DNA from: Streptomyces sp. NRRL B-1140 | GTDB taxonomy: Bacteria; Actinomycetota; Actinomycetes; Streptomycetales; Streptomycetaceae | Direction of reading: 5' to 3' | Length of the DNA stretch: 64,000 bases | Assembly (NCBI RefSeq): GCF_001280065.1 | Contig: NZ_LGEA01000102.1 | Coordinates: forward strand, 186,001 to 250,000 | Shown here: positions 8,969-17,889 of the stretch, piece after piece | Position numbering within the stretch: the stretch's first letter is position 1 | Layout: each line of letters opens with the position of its first letter | Position numbers and translations under genes: made by a program | Notes under the pieces: generated by a model | What the model was told of the DNA's origin: nothing | The model's input: only the letters and a program-made list of their open reading frames with translations | Database searches by the model: none

Positions 8969-10375
8969 GTGCTTGAGCCCGCGTACCAGGCGGACGTGGT
9001 CGTCGTGGGGGCCGGGGTCGCCGGACTCTCGGCCGCGCACCGGCTGACCAGCGCAGGAGTGACGACCATGGTCCTGGAGGCCGCCCACGGGGTCGGCGGC
9101 CGCATGGCGACGGAGAAAGTCGACGGCTTCCGGCTCGACAGGATCGGCCAGTTGCTGTCCACGGCGTATCCGGAACTACGACTGACACCCGGTCTCGACG
9201 GGCTGGTGCTGCGGCCCTTCGCGCCCGGTGTCCTGCTGCACGGCGACGGACGCCACCACCGTGCCGGCGTCCAGCCGGGTTCTGGGGGCGCAAGGGGCGC
9301 ACTGCACGCCGTACGCGCGCTGGCGAGTGCGCCCCGGTCGCCGTCCACGCCCAGGCCGCCCCGGAGGCCGGTGGCCGTGCCCGGCCGGCAGGTCTCGGTC
9401 CCCCGCAGCCGGCCCGGCGCTCCGCTGGGCACGGCCGTCGACCAGGCCCGGCTCGGCGCCGCCCTGACGCGGCTGGCGGGCACACCGGCCGAACGCCTGC
9501 TGGCCCGCCCGGAGTTGCCCGCCGGCCAGGCCCTGGCGGCACGCGGACTGCCCGCCCGTACGATCGACGGCTTCCTGCGTCCGCTGCTCGCCTCCCTGCT
9601 GTGCGACCCGGGCCTGACCACGTCCAGCCGGTGCGCGGACCTCGCGCTGCGCGCCTTCGCCCGGGGGAGGTTGTGCCTGCCGGAGGGTGGTGCGGAGGCT
9701 CTGCCCGAGCAGCTGGCTCGGACGCTGCCGCAGGGCACGGTGCGCACCGGTGTGCGCGTCACCTCCGTCTCGACGACCTCGGTGACCACCGCGGAGCACG
9801 GTGAGATCCGGTGCCGGGCGGTTCTGGTGGCGACGGGCGCACGCGCCGCCGCCGAGCTGCTGCCCGGGCTGCGGGTACCGGAGTTCCACCCGGTGACCGT
9901 GGTGCACCACACGACCGACGAGCCACCGGCGACGGGCGCGTCGCTGTTGCTCGACGCCGATCTCGGCGGACCGGTCGCGCACACGGCGGTGGTCAGCCAC
10001 GTCGACCCCACCCGGGCGCCGGCGGGGCGGTCACTGGTGTCGTCGACGGTGCTCGGGCGGCCCCCCGGGGACGTCGACACGGCCGTGCGCATGCATCTGG
10101 CGCGGTTGTACGGGGTGTCGACGGCCCGGTGGGAGACGCTGGCCGTGCACCGAACGGTGGAGGCGGTGCCGGCGATGCGGCCGCCGCATGATCTGCGGCG
10201 GCCGGTGCGGTTGATCGCCGGGCTGTACGTGTGCGGGGATCACCGCGACACCAGCACGGTCCAGGGGGCGTTGCACTCGGGGCATCGGGCTTCGGCGGCG
10301 ATTCTGGCGGACCTGGGGGCGGGGCGGTCGATGCATGTCGCCGATCCGCTGCCGACTGTGCCGCGGGCTGCGTAG
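8969..10375 (+). CDS. FAD-dependent oxidoreductase, amine oxidase / protoporphyrinogen oxidase-like
   Basis: The 468-residue protein begins with a Rossmann FAD-binding motif (VVGAGVAGLSAAHRL, about residues 11-25) followed by the GG-type motif GVGGRMATEK, which is diagnostic of the flavin-containing amine oxidase superfamily. The C-terminal segment around residue 420 (YVCGDH, TVQGALHSG) is the second flavin-contacting region. A proline/arginine-rich low-complexity insert lies at about residues 120-155. Start is GTG 8969 with GAGGAGGGG eight bases upstream. The substrate is unknown; it is not a clear HemG or HemY. It converges on the regulator gene across a hairpin. Confidence 0.84.
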   Translation: MLEPAYQADVVVVGAGVAGLSAAHRLTSAGVTTMVLEAAHGVGGRMATEKVDGFRLDRIGQLLSTAYPELRLTPGLDGLVLRPFAPGVLLHGDGRHHRAGVQPGSGGARGALHAVRALASAPRSPSTPRPPRRPVAVPGRQVSVPRSRPGAPLGTAVDQARLGAALTRLAGTPAERLLARPELPAGQALAARGLPARTIDGFLRPLLASLLCDPGLTTSSRCADLALRAFARGRLCLPEGGAEALPEQLARTLPQGTVRTGVRVTSVSTTSVTTAEHGEIRCRAVLVATGARAAAELLPGLRVPEFHPVTVVHHTTDEPPATGASLLLDADLGGPVAHTAVVSHVDPTRAPAGRSLVSSTVLGRPPGDVDTAVRMHLARLYGVSTARWETLAVHRTVEAVPAMRPPHDLRRPVRLIAGLYVCGDHRDTSTVQGALHSGHRASAAILADLGAGRSMHVADPLPTVPRAA

Positions 10376-10391
10376 GTGACTCGTCGGCTGC

Positions 10392-10451
10392 GGGCGTGGG
10401 GGTTGTTCACGCTCACGCGGCGGAGCCGCACATCGACACAGCCCCGCGCCC
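10392..10451. repeat. Streptomyces-type intergenic hairpin repeat
   Basis: GGGCGTGGGG (10392-10401) can pair with CCCCGCGCCC (10442-10451) with one G-T pair, and a nested hairpin GCGGC-GGA-GCCGC lies at 10417-10429. The wording (CGGCTGCGGGC, GCGGCGGAGCCGC, CAGCCCCGCGCCCCT) resembles a short palindromic element that I recall as very abundant between Streptomyces genes. It sits between two convergent genes and probably ends both transcripts. Confidence 0.6.
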
Positions 10452-11930
10452 CTACAGAAGGGCCGCCACCTTGTCGCGGTAATTACGCACCGGAGCCGCG
10501 TCCTTGTACGGCTCCAGGCGGCGCTCGAAGTCCCTCACGTACTCCACCGCCCGCACCGAGCGCATCTCGGCCGCCTGGCCCGCCGCCTCGGCGGCGAGCT
10601 GGCACGCCTGGTCGAGTTCGCCGAGGCCCAGGCGGGCGGTGGCGAGGACCACACGACAGAAGAGGCGGCTGCGGGCGTAGGAGGGGGCCCGCAGCTGGAG
10701 GGAGCGCTCGGCGTGCTGGGCGGCGGCACGGAACTGCTGCAGGTCGCGGTGGCAGTGGCCGAACTCGTCGGCGAGCTGGGCCTCGTCGAAGAACCGCGCC
10801 CAGTGCGGCACGTCGTCGCCGGGCCGGGCGGTCTCCAGGGCGCGTTCGGCCCGGACCAGGGCGGCGGTGCAGGCCCGGACCTCTCCGAGCACCCCGTGCC
10901 CGCGCGCCTCGGAGGCGTGCAGCAGGGACTGGACGACGGGCGGTCCGGAGGTGCCGACGCCCTGCTGGGCCACTCGGGCGAGCTGGACGGCCTCCCGCCC
11001 GTGTCCGAGGTAGACGGCCTGGCGGCTCATGGTGACCAGCACGTAGGCCCCGTACGTGCGGTCCCCGGCCGCCTGGGACAGCCGCAGCGCCTGCACGAAG
11101 TAGCGCTGGGCGAGGCCGTGCGCGGCGATGTCGTACGAGGTCCAGCCGGCGAGCCGGGTCAGGTCCGCGGCGGCCCCGAACAGCCGGCGGCCGGTCTGCT
11201 CGCCGTAGGTGCCGCGCAGCATGGGCTCGCACTCGTGCTCCAGGTAGCGCACGAGGGCCTGGCGGGCGTGGCCGCCTCCGTAGGCGTCGTCGAGGGTGCG
11301 GAACAGTTCGCCGACCGAGCGCAGGGCGGCGATGTCGCCGGCGGTGACCTTCTGACCGGGTCCCCGTTCGGCCTGGCCGCGCCTGCGGGACAGGGACGGG
11401 GCGCCCTGCTCGGCGGTGGCCGTGGGGCGCAGGGCGGGGCGGCCCTGCGCCGGGATGCGGGACACGGGCGTCTCGCCCCGGGCGACCTTCTCGTCGGCCC
11501 GCCCGATCAGCCAGTCCCGGCTGGGCACGACGAGCCCGGCCGGGGTGAAGGCGATCTTGCGGAGCTCCGCGTGACTGCCGGAGTCCTTGCGCCACAGCCC
11601 GCTGACGATGTCGACGGCCTCCTCGGGGGTGGCGGCGAACTCCAGCCCCGCGTAGACGGGGGCACAGGCGTCCAGGCCCAGGTCCTGGGCGGTGAGGCGC
11701 CGGCCCAGGCGCCGGGTGAAGACCTCGGCGATCAGGGCCGGCGTGGTGCCCCTCGGCTGCTGGCCGCGCAGCCATCGGGTGACGGATGTCTTGTCGTATC
11801 TCAGATCAAGCCCGTGTTCGAGACCGAGCTGGTCCACGCGACGGGCGAGTCCCGCGTTGGAGAACCCCGCTTCTGCGATGAGCGCGGCGAGCTGTCGGTT
11901 GGGGGTGCGCTGCGCGGGTCGTTCCGTCAT
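10452..11930 (-). CDS. NsdA-like transcriptional regulator (HTH plus TPR repeats)
   Basis: The 492-residue protein has an N-terminal helix-turn-helix-like domain (about residues 8-70, with NRQLAALIAEAGFSNAGLAR and DKTSVTRWLRGQQPRG) and a long alpha-helical TPR-like region (about 200-480). This is the layout of NsdA and related Streptomyces regulators that influence sporulation and antibiotic production. I chose ATG 11930 (MTERPAQRTPNRQ); an upstream in-frame extension of 43 residues has no family support. Its divergent neighbour is lipB, over 230 bases of non-coding DNA. Target genes are unknown. Confidence 0.78.
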   Translation of the reverse strand: MTERPAQRTPNRQLAALIAEAGFSNAGLARRVDQLGLEHGLDLRYDKTSVTRWLRGQQPRGTTPALIAEVFTRRLGRRLTAQDLGLDACAPVYAGLEFAATPEEAVDIVSGLWRKDSGSHAELRKIAFTPAGLVVPSRDWLIGRADEKVARGETPVSRIPAQGRPALRPTATAEQGAPSLSRRRGQAERGPGQKVTAGDIAALRSVGELFRTLDDAYGGGHARQALVRYLEHECEPMLRGTYGEQTGRRLFGAAADLTRLAGWTSYDIAAHGLAQRYFVQALRLSQAAGDRTYGAYVLVTMSRQAVYLGHGREAVQLARVAQQGVGTSGPPVVQSLLHASEARGHGVLGEVRACTAALVRAERALETARPGDDVPHWARFFDEAQLADEFGHCHRDLQQFRAAAQHAERSLQLRAPSYARSRLFCRVVLATARLGLGELDQACQLAAEAAGQAAEMRSVRAVEYVRDFERRLEPYKDAAPVRNYRDKVAALL

Positions 11931-12168
11931 CTGCGGTGCGGTCTCCTGCCTTCCGGCCTTCGTGATGTGCGCGGATTGCCTGTGAGCAGGCCTTATGCCT
12001 TGCCGAACGGCGCGAATGTAGCGGAGAGTAAGCGCCCCATCACACACTTTCACGGACATTCATCCGATCGTGTGAGGATTGCCCCCGGGACTGACGTGTC
12101 CGGGCCGGACGTACAGTGGCTTGGGCGCTTTACGTGCCTGACACACCCGTCCGAGGGAGGCGCTTGCC

Positions 12169-12969
12169 GTGAGTGAGTTGCGGTTCGTCCGCATGGGGTT
12201 CGGTGACGAGGCCGTCGAGTACCAGGAGGCGTGGGACGAGCAGCGCCGGGTGCACGCGGCGCGCTTCGCGGACGAGATCCCCGACACCGTGCTGCTCCTG
12301 GAGCACCCTCCGGTCTACACGGCCGGCCGGCGCACGGCGGACGACGAGCGGCCGCTGGACGGCACGCCCGTCATCGACGTGGACCGCGGCGGCAAGATCA
12401 CCTGGCACGGCCCGGGCCAGCTGGTGGGCTACCCCATCCAGAAGCTCCCGCGGCCGGTGGACGTCGTGGCGCACGTACGCCGCCTGGAAGAGGCCCTGAT
12501 CCGCGTCTGCGCGGATTTCGGCCTGGAGACGAGCCGCGTCGAGGGCCGCAGCGGCGTGTGGATCCTGGGCGACCCGGTCGAGCAGCGCCCCGCACCCGGA
12601 GGGCTGTCGCTGGACTTCGACCCCCGGCTGCACGACGAGGAGTTCGACCCGCGCATGAACGGCCCGGAGTACGCGCCGTCCAACGCGGGCCAGCGCCGCG
12701 AGGACCGCAAGATCGCGGCGATCGGCATCCGGGTGGCCAAGGGCGTGACCATGCACGGCTTCGCGCTCAACGTGAACCCCGACAACAAGTGGTTCGACCG
12801 GATCATCCCCTGCGGCATCCGCGACGCGGGCGTGGCCTCGCTGGCCGGAGAGCTCGGCCGGGACGTCACCATCGAGGAGGTTCTGCCGGTGGCGGAGCGC
12901 CATCTGCGGGAGGTCCTGGAGAACGCGGAGCCGAAGCCGCGGGAGATCGAGAAGACCCCGGCGGCATAA
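12169..12969 (+). CDS. lipB: Octanoyl-[acyl carrier protein]-protein transferase LipB
   Basis: LipB moves octanoyl groups from acyl carrier protein to the lipoyl domains of E2 and GcvH proteins in the first step of lipoate assembly. The 266-residue protein has the substrate motif [12 protein letters not shown] (residues 73-84), the catalytic lysine in DRKIAAIG (Lys181) and the acyl-thioester cysteine in [10 protein letters not shown] (Cys215). An insertion of roughly 40 residues (about 134-178, asp/pro/arg-rich) separates the two halves relative to E. coli LipB. Start is GTG 12169 with GAGGGAGG upstream. It lies 102 bases before lipA and is likely co-transcribed with it. Confidence 0.96.
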   Translation: MSELRFVRMGFGDEAVEYQEAWDEQRRVHAARFADEIPDTVLLLEHPPVYTAGRRTADDERPLDGTPVIDVDRGGKITWHGPGQLVGYPIQKLPRPVDVVAHVRRLEEALIRVCADFGLETSRVEGRSGVWILGDPVEQRPAPGGLSLDFDPRLHDEEFDPRMNGPEYAPSNAGQRREDRKIAAIGIRVAKGVTMHGFALNVNPDNKWFDRIIPCGIRDAGVASLAGELGRDVTIEEVLPVAERHLREVLENAEPKPREIEKTPAA

Positions 12970-13071
12970 AAGAGCCCGTGGCGGGGCTGGAGGGGTAGCG
13001 CCCACACAGGCATTCAAATCAACGGGCGTACCCTTGAGGACGCCGAAGAATCAATCGCTAGGGAGCCGGTC

Positions 13072-14061
13072 GTGTCCGCAGTCGCACCCGACGGACGCAA
13101 GATGCTGCGCCTGGAGGTCCGCAACAGCCAGACCCCCATCGAGCGCAAGCCCGAGTGGATCAAGACCCGGGCGAAAATGGGTCCCGAGTACACCGCGATG
13201 CAGAAGCTCGTGAAGAGCGAGGGCCTGCACACGGTCTGCCAGGAAGCCGGCTGCCCCAACATCTACGAGTGCTGGGAGGACCGCGAGGCGACCTTCCTCA
13301 TCGGCGGCGACCAGTGCACCCGGCGCTGTGACTTCTGCCAGATCGACACCGGCAAGCCCGAGGCGCTCGACCGCGACGAGCCCCGCCGCGTCGGCGAGTC
13401 CGTGGTCACGATGGACCTGAACTACGCCACGATCACCGGCGTCGCCCGCGACGACCTGGAGGACGGCGGCGCCTGGCTGTACGCCGAGACCGTGCGCCAG
13501 ATCCACCAGCAGACCGAGGGGCGCGCGGACGGACGCACCAAGGTCGAGCTGCTGGCCCCCGACTTCAACGCGGTCCCCGAGCAGCTGGCGGAGGTCTTCT
13601 CCTCCCGGCCCGAGGTCTTCGCGCACAACGTCGAGACGGTCCCGCGGATCTTCAAGCGCATCCGCCCCGGCTTCCGCTACGAGCGCTCCCTGAAGGTGAT
13701 CACCGAGGCGCGCGACTACGGCCTGGTCACCAAGTCGAACCTGATCCTCGGCATGGGCGAGACCCGCGAGGAGGTCAGCGACGCGCTGAGGCAGCTGCAC
13801 GAGGCGGGCTGCGAGCTCGTCACCATCACGCAGTACCTGCGGCCCTCGGTGCGCCACCACCCGGTGGAGCGCTGGGTCAAGCCGCACGAGTTCGTGGAGC
13901 TCAAGGAGGAGGCCGAGCAGATCGGCTTCTCCGGTGTGATGTCCGGGCCGCTGGTGCGCTCGTCGTACCGGGCCGGGCGGCTGTACCAGATGGCCATGGA
14001 GCAGCGCCATTCGGCCGCTCCGCGGCAGGAGGACGGGCACGTCGCGGCGCAGGCCGTCTGA
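13072..14061 (+). CDS. lipA: Lipoyl synthase LipA (radical SAM)
   Basis: LipA inserts two sulfur atoms into octanoyl-lysine on lipoyl domains. The 329-residue protein has both iron-sulfur cluster motifs: Cys56, Cys61 and Cys67 for the auxiliary sacrificial cluster, and the radical-[11 protein letters not shown] motif with Cys82, Cys86 and Cys89. Start is GTG 13072 with AGGGAG upstream. It follows lipB directly and is followed by a long inverted repeat. The product is needed for pyruvate and 2-oxoglutarate dehydrogenases and the glycine cleavage system, which fits the presence of aceE in the same neighbourhood. Confidence 0.97.
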   Translation: MSAVAPDGRKMLRLEVRNSQTPIERKPEWIKTRAKMGPEYTAMQKLVKSEGLHTVCQEAGCPNIYECWEDREATFLIGGDQCTRRCDFCQIDTGKPEALDRDEPRRVGESVVTMDLNYATITGVARDDLEDGGAWLYAETVRQIHQQTEGRADGRTKVELLAPDFNAVPEQLAEVFSSRPEVFAHNVETVPRIFKRIRPGFRYERSLKVITEARDYGLVTKSNLILGMGETREEVSDALRQLHEAGCELVTITQYLRPSVRHHPVERWVKPHEFVELKEEAEQIGFSGVMSGPLVRSSYRAGRLYQMAMEQRHSAAPRQEDGHVAAQAV

Positions 14062-14147
14062 CGAACCGTCACCGCCCCTGCCCACCAAGGGGCGAGACAA
14101 GCGTGTGAATTCGCGCACAAGAGACTACTCGCCGGTAGCGGCCGATT

Positions 14148-14199
14148 CGACGCGGTCCTGACGTCCTCGCAGATGAGGGCACATGTCAGGACCGCGTCG
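14148..14199. terminator. Perfect 15-bp inverted repeat downstream of lipA
   Basis: CGACGCGGTCCTGAC (14148-14162) is repeated in inverse at 14185-14199 with a 22-base loop that itself can form a 4-bp CCTC/GAGG stem. It starts 87 bases after the lipA stop, so it may be a terminator of the lip operon or an operator of the next gene. Confidence 0.6.
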
Positions 14200-14236
14200 G
14201 CGTTCCACCGGTCCCCGCCGGCCCTTCATGGGTGTT

Positions 14237-14250
14237 TGACCGGCCGGTCA
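14237..14250. promoter_or_regulatory. 14-bp palindrome upstream of a small conserved gene
   Basis: TGACCGGCCGGTCA is a perfect palindrome 73 bases before the start of the 70-residue gene. GGTAACACCAATCAGTAACG follows at about 14257-14276 and carries two GTAAC words. Both could be regulator sites of the next gene; no regulator can be named. Confidence 0.35.
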
Positions 14251-14322
14251 CGCACTGGTAACACCAATCAGTAACGCTGGACTCACAGCACGTACACCCG
14301 CACCCGAGGGGGGACCTCACCC

Positions 14323-14535
14323 ATGCAGGCCGCGCCGCCCGTCCGCGCCACCGCGATCCCGTCCTTCACGACCGCCCTGCGCGCCGTCGAGTCGCTGCTG
14401 ATGAGCAGCGGTCAGCGCACGGCCCGCCGCAACGCCTGGACCTCCGTGCTGGAGGACCGCCGTCGTGCCAAGGACCGGGTCGAGACGCAGCGCGTCATCG
14501 AGCAGTCCCTGTCCGTCCGCTCCGTCCGCCCCTGA
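14323..14535 (+). CDS. Small conserved cytoplasmic protein, 70 residues
   Basis: The 70-residue product has an N-terminal apolar stretch and a basic amphipathic helix region (RRNAWTSVLEDRRRAKDR, residues 35-52). It has no cysteine, signal peptide or membrane helix. A very strong ribosome binding site, GAGGGGGG, precedes ATG 14323 by about nine bases, which argues for a real gene. I recall a short conserved protein at this place between lipA and glnA in S. coelicolor, but know no function for it. Confidence 0.72.
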   Translation: MQAAPPVRATAIPSFTTALRAVESLLMSSGQRTARRNAWTSVLEDRRRAKDRVETQRVIEQSLSVRSVRP

Positions 14536-14610
14536 CTCCGGGCCCTCCCCCAGGGGCACCCGCGGGCACTGCCGTCGTCGGGGCTTGTGGGGCCACGTAG
14601 ACTTCGTGGC

Positions 14611-15312
14611 ATGGCGAGGAAGGAACCTGCAGCGGACGCTGCGAATGCCGGGCGACTGAAGCAGATCGCCCTGACCTACAAGATGACCCGCAGGGCCGAC
14701 AAGAAGATCGGTCTTGTACTCGCGGCAGTCGGAATCGTCACCTTCGGTGTCTTCCTCGCGATCGGTTTCTTGATCGGTCACCCCATCTATCTCGGCATCC
14801 TGGGCCTCCTGCTCGCCTTCCTCGCGTCGGCGATCGTGTTCGGGCGCCGGGCCGAGCGGGCCGCCTTCGGGCAGATGGAGGGACAGCCCGGTGCCGCGGC
14901 GGCGGTGCTCGACAACATCGGCCGGGGCTGGACGACGACCCCCGCGGTGGCGATGAACCGCAACCAGGACGTGGTGCACCGCGCCGTCGGCAAGGCCGGC
15001 ATCGTCCTGGTCGCCGAGGGCAACCCGAACCGGGTGAAGACCCTCCTGGCCGCCGAGAAGCGGAAGATGAACCGCATCGTCGCGGACGTCCCGGTGCACG
15101 ACCTGGTCGTGGGCACGGGCGAGGGCCAGGTCGAGCTGAAGAAGCTGCGGACGACCATGCTGAAGCTCCCGCGCGTACTGACCGGCCCGCAGGTCACGGC
15201 CACCAACGACCGGCTGCGCGCGCTCGGTGACCTGATGAGCAACATGCCGCTGCCGAAGGGCCCGATGCCCAAGGGAATGCGCCTGCCGAAGGGCGGGCCG
15301 AAGGCTCGCTGA
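14611..15312 (+). CDS. DUF4191 integral membrane protein
   Basis: The 233-residue protein begins with a charged cytoplasmic N-terminus and then has two closely spaced membrane helices (about residues 34-55 and 58-75), followed by a soluble domain and a lysine/proline-rich tail with MPLPKGPMPKG repeats. This matches the DUF4191 family, conserved in actinobacteria near lipA and glnA and of unknown function. ATG 14611 has no clear ribosome binding site; TAGACTT upstream resembles a -10 region, so a leaderless mRNA is plausible. Its end is marked by a 23-bp terminator shared with the convergent RDD gene. Confidence 0.8.
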   Translation: MARKEPAADAANAGRLKQIALTYKMTRRADKKIGLVLAAVGIVTFGVFLAIGFLIGHPIYLGILGLLLAFLASAIVFGRRAERAAFGQMEGQPGAAAAVLDNIGRGWTTTPAVAMNRNQDVVHRAVGKAGIVLVAEGNPNRVKTLLAAEKRKMNRIVADVPVHDLVVGTGEGQVELKKLRTTMLKLPRVLTGPQVTATNDRLRALGDLMSNMPLPKGPMPKGMRLPKGGPKAR

Positions 15313-15323
15313 CACCCCGCACA

Positions 15324-15375
15324 CGACATGAACGAGGGGCGCCCGGATCACACCGGGCGCCCCTCGTTCATGTCG
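15324..15375. terminator. Bidirectional terminator with a perfect 23-bp stem
   Basis: The arms 15324-15346 and 15353-15375 are perfectly complementary over 23 bp with a 6-base loop, and lie between convergent genes ending at 15312 and 15426. The AACGAGGGGCGCCC core and its complement have no T tract. This is the longest perfect stem that I noticed in the window. Confidence 0.9.
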
Positions 15376-15425
15376 GCCGTGCCGACTCGTTCTCGCCGGT
15401 CCGTGTCGGCCGGTTCGCGCTTCGC

Positions 15426-15893
15426 TCAGATGCGGACCTCGACCGTGCCGGCCAGCCGGTCGTGCAGGCCCCGGCCGTCGCGGTCCCAGATCAGCGCGGG
15501 GATCGCGAGGAAGAGCAGGACCGTGCGCAGGGCGGCGCGCCAGGGGCTGACCCGGCCGGTGTCCAGGGCCAGCACCCGCAGGCCGAGCAGGCGCTTGCCG
15601 GGGGTGAAGCCGACCGTGCCGAGGGTGAGGACCATCAGCACGAACATGATGAGCGGCGCCCAGGTCTGCGCCGCCTCGTTGTAACTCTGCGTGATGAGAC
15701 CGTATGCGATCAGGAGACACAGGCCCCAGTCGAGGGCGAGGGCCCCGATCCGGCGGCCCGGGCGGGCGATCGAGCCGGGCCCCTCCTCGGGCAGACCGAG
15801 CTGCTCGCCCCGGTATCCGAAGTCGACACCGGCCTCTTCCGCGGCCGCGCGGGGCCCGGAGAGCCACGATCCGAGTGCTTGCCTGTTGTCCAC
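15426..15893 (-). CDS. RDD family membrane protein
   Basis: The 155-residue protein carries the RDD family pattern: Arg and Asp in the first helix (RRIGALALDWGLCLLIAYG, about 47-65), a second helix around 78-95 followed by FTPGKRLLGLRV, and a third with RTVLLFLAIPALIWDRDGRGLHDRLAGT near the end. Function of the family is unknown; some members are transport or channel-related. The start is GTG 15893. It is divergent from glnA over a 210-base gap containing the GlnR box. Confidence 0.85.
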   Translation of the reverse strand: MDNRQALGSWLSGPRAAAEEAGVDFGYRGEQLGLPEEGPGSIARPGRRIGALALDWGLCLLIAYGLITQSYNEAAQTWAPLIMFVLMVLTLGTVGFTPGKRLLGLRVLALDTGRVSPWRAALRTVLLFLAIPALIWDRDGRGLHDRLAGTVEVRI

Positions 15894-15968
15894 CCGTCCA
15901 CGGTACTGCGCCCGTAAATGACCAGGGCATGGCGGGGTGTGTCCGGGCTACGGTGGAGGGTGAGCCGG

Positions 15969-16006
15969 TTAACTTGTGCGAAACAAATGAGTCACGCCCG
16001 AGAAAC
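15969..16006 (+). promoter_or_regulatory. GlnR box of glnA
   Basis: Four half-sites with exact 6-base spacers are visible: TTAAC (15969), GAAAC (15980), GTCAC (15991) and GAAAC (16002). This is the a/b-site arrangement described for GlnR boxes in S. coelicolor (gTnAc-n6-GaAAc, doubled). It lies about 100 bases before the glnA start. It supports nitrogen-responsive control of glnA by GlnR, and possibly by GlnRII encoded 14 kb downstream. Confidence 0.88.
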
Positions 16007-16103
16007 CACCCGTCCCTAGGGTCGAGGTCAGCGTGTGCCACCCGCACTGGCAGCACGAACGAACTACCACCCCGGCGGGACGGTCGGGAGTAGGAGGAGC
16101 TGG

Positions 16104-17513
16104 ATGTTCCAGAACGCCGACGAGGCCAAGAAGTTCATCGCGGACGAGGACGTCAAGTTCATCGACGTCCGCTTCTGCGACCTGCCGGGCGTGATGCAGC
16201 ACTTCACGATCCCCGCATCGGCCTTCGACCCGGCCGAGGAGCTGGCCTTCGACGGCTCCTCGATCCGCGGCTTCCAGGCCATCCACGAGTCCGACATGGC
16301 GCTGCGCGCGGACCTGTCGACCGCCCGGGTCGACCCGTTCCGCCGCGACAAGACGGTCAACATCAACTTCTTCATCCACGACCCGATCACGGGCGAGCAG
16401 TACTCCCGTGACCCGCGCAACGTGGCGAAGAAGGCCGAGGCCTACCTCGCGTCGACCGGCATCGCCGACACGGCGTACTTCGGTCCCGAGGCCGAGTTCT
16501 ACGTCTTCGACTCGGTCCGCTTCGCCACCTCGGCGAACGAGAGCTTCTACCACATCGACTCCGAGGCCGGCGCCTGGAACACCGGTGCGGTCGAGAACAA
16601 CCGTGGTTACAAGGTCCGCTACAAGGGCGGCTACTTCCCGACCCCGCCGGTCGACCACTTCGCCGACCTGCGTGCCGAGATCTCCCTCCAGCTGGCCGCG
16701 TCCGGCCTCCAGGTCGAGCGCCAGCACCACGAGGTGGGCACCGCCGGCCAGGCGGAGATCAACTACAAGTTCAACACGCTGCTCGCCGCGGCCGACGACC
16801 TGCAGCTCTTCAAGTACATCGTGAAGAACGTGGCGTGGCAGAACGGCAAGACCGCGACCTTCATGCCGAAGCCGATCTTCGGTGACAACGGCTCGGGCAT
16901 GCACGTCCACCAGTCGCTGTGGACCGGCGGCCAGCCGCTCTTCTACGACGAGGCCGGCTACGCGGGCCTGTCGGACACCGCCCGCTACTACATCGGCGGC
17001 ATCCTCAAGCACGCCCCGTCGCTGCTGGCCTTCACCAACCCGACGGTGAACTCCTACCACCGTCTGGTCCCGGGCTTCGAGGCGCCGATCAACCTGGTGT
17101 ACTCGCAGCGCAACCGCTCCGCGGCGATGCGCATCCCGATCACGGGCTCCAACCCGAAGGCCAAGCGCGTCGAGTTCCGCGCGCCCGACTCCTCCGGCAA
17201 CCCATACCTCGCCTTCTCGGCCCTCCTCCTCGCGGGCCTCGACGGCATCAAGAACAAGATCGAGCCGGCCGAGCCGATCGACAAGGACCTCTACGAGCTG
17301 GCTCCCGAGGAGCACGCGAGCGTCGCGCAGGTGCCGACCTCCCTCCCGGCCGTCCTCGACCGCCTGGAGGCCGACCACGAGTTCCTGCTCGCGGGCGACG
17401 TCTTCACGCCGGACCTGATCGAGACGTGGATCGACTACAAGCGCACGAACGAGATCGCGCCGCTGCAGCTGCGTCCGCACCCGCACGAGTTCGAGCTGTA
17501 CTTCGACGTGTGA
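16104..17513 (+). CDS. glnA: Glutamine synthetase type I (GlnA)
   Basis: This dodecameric enzyme makes glutamine from glutamate, ammonia and ATP in the cytoplasm. The 469-residue length is standard for GS-I beta. Visible motifs are DGSSIRGF near residue 50, the ATP-site [16 protein letters not shown], the glutamate-binding [17 protein letters not shown], and the adenylylation loop [11 protein letters not shown]. Codon counting puts the modifiable tyrosine at residue 397, the same number as in E. coli. ATG 16104 has AGGAGG upstream. GlnE, encoded at 54.4-57.4 kb, is the expected modifying enzyme, and a GlnR box is present in the promoter. A strong terminator follows. Confidence 0.98.
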   Translation: MFQNADEAKKFIADEDVKFIDVRFCDLPGVMQHFTIPASAFDPAEELAFDGSSIRGFQAIHESDMALRADLSTARVDPFRRDKTVNINFFIHDPITGEQYSRDPRNVAKKAEAYLASTGIADTAYFGPEAEFYVFDSVRFATSANESFYHIDSEAGAWNTGAVENNRGYKVRYKGGYFPTPPVDHFADLRAEISLQLAASGLQVERQHHEVGTAGQAEINYKFNTLLAAADDLQLFKYIVKNVAWQNGKTATFMPKPIFGDNGSGMHVHQSLWTGGQPLFYDEAGYAGLSDTARYYIGGILKHAPSLLAFTNPTVNSYHRLVPGFEAPINLVYSQRNRSAAMRIPITGSNPKAKRVEFRAPDSSGNPYLAFSALLLAGLDGIKNKIEPAEPIDKDLYELAPEEHASVAQVPTSLPAVLDRLEADHEFLLAGDVFTPDLIETWIDYKRTNEIAPLQLRPHPHEFELYFDV

Positions 17514-17536
17514 TCGACGCCTGATCGAGGCATCAC

Positions 17537-17579
17537 CGCCCGCGCCCCCGCTGTCGTCACGACGGCGGGGGCGCGGGCG
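17537..17579. terminator. Terminator after glnA
   Basis: CGCCCGCGCCCCCGC (17537-17551) pairs perfectly with 17565-17579, and the CTGTCGT/ACGACGG loop arms can extend the stem. It starts 24 bases after the glnA stop and ends at the start of the promoter of the next gene. Confidence 0.85.
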
Positions 17580-17622
17580 TGTGTTCTATTCTTGGGGCAG
17601 GACCACACGGGGGTGGATGGGA

Positions 17623-17889
17623 ATGCCCGAGCACGAACAGGACGACCAGGAACGCGAGTTCGACCTCAGATGGGCGGACGGAGCCGAGCACAAGGAGCCC
17701 TCCGCGCGGGCCCGCATGCTCGCTGCGCGCTGGAAGCACGACCCGCCCGGGCCGGTGCCGTTCCGTGCCGACCCCGAGCACGTCGGCTCCCGTCGCCGCT
17801 CCCCCTGGGTCTCGACCGTCGTGGTGCTGGGCTGTCTGGCGGCGGTGATCGTGCTGCTGGGGTACATCAACTTCCGGGCGCCCTACTAG
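17623..17889 (+). CDS. Small single-span membrane protein (conserved next to glnA)
   Basis: The 88-residue product has a highly charged cytoplasmic half (EHEQDDQEREFDLRW), a basic patch (GSRRRSPW) and a single C-terminal membrane helix (WVSTVVVLGCLAAVIVLLGY, about 63-82), so it looks like a tail-anchored or N-in protein. ATG 17623 is chosen; GTG 17581 in the same frame would add 14 residues and lies right at the terminator. It overlaps the 3' end of the convergent acetyltransferase gene by 23 bases. Function unknown. Confidence 0.65.
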   Translation: MPEHEQDDQEREFDLRWADGAEHKEPSARARMLAARWKHDPPGPVPFRADPEHVGSRRRSPWVSTVVVLGCLAAVIVLLGYINFRAPY

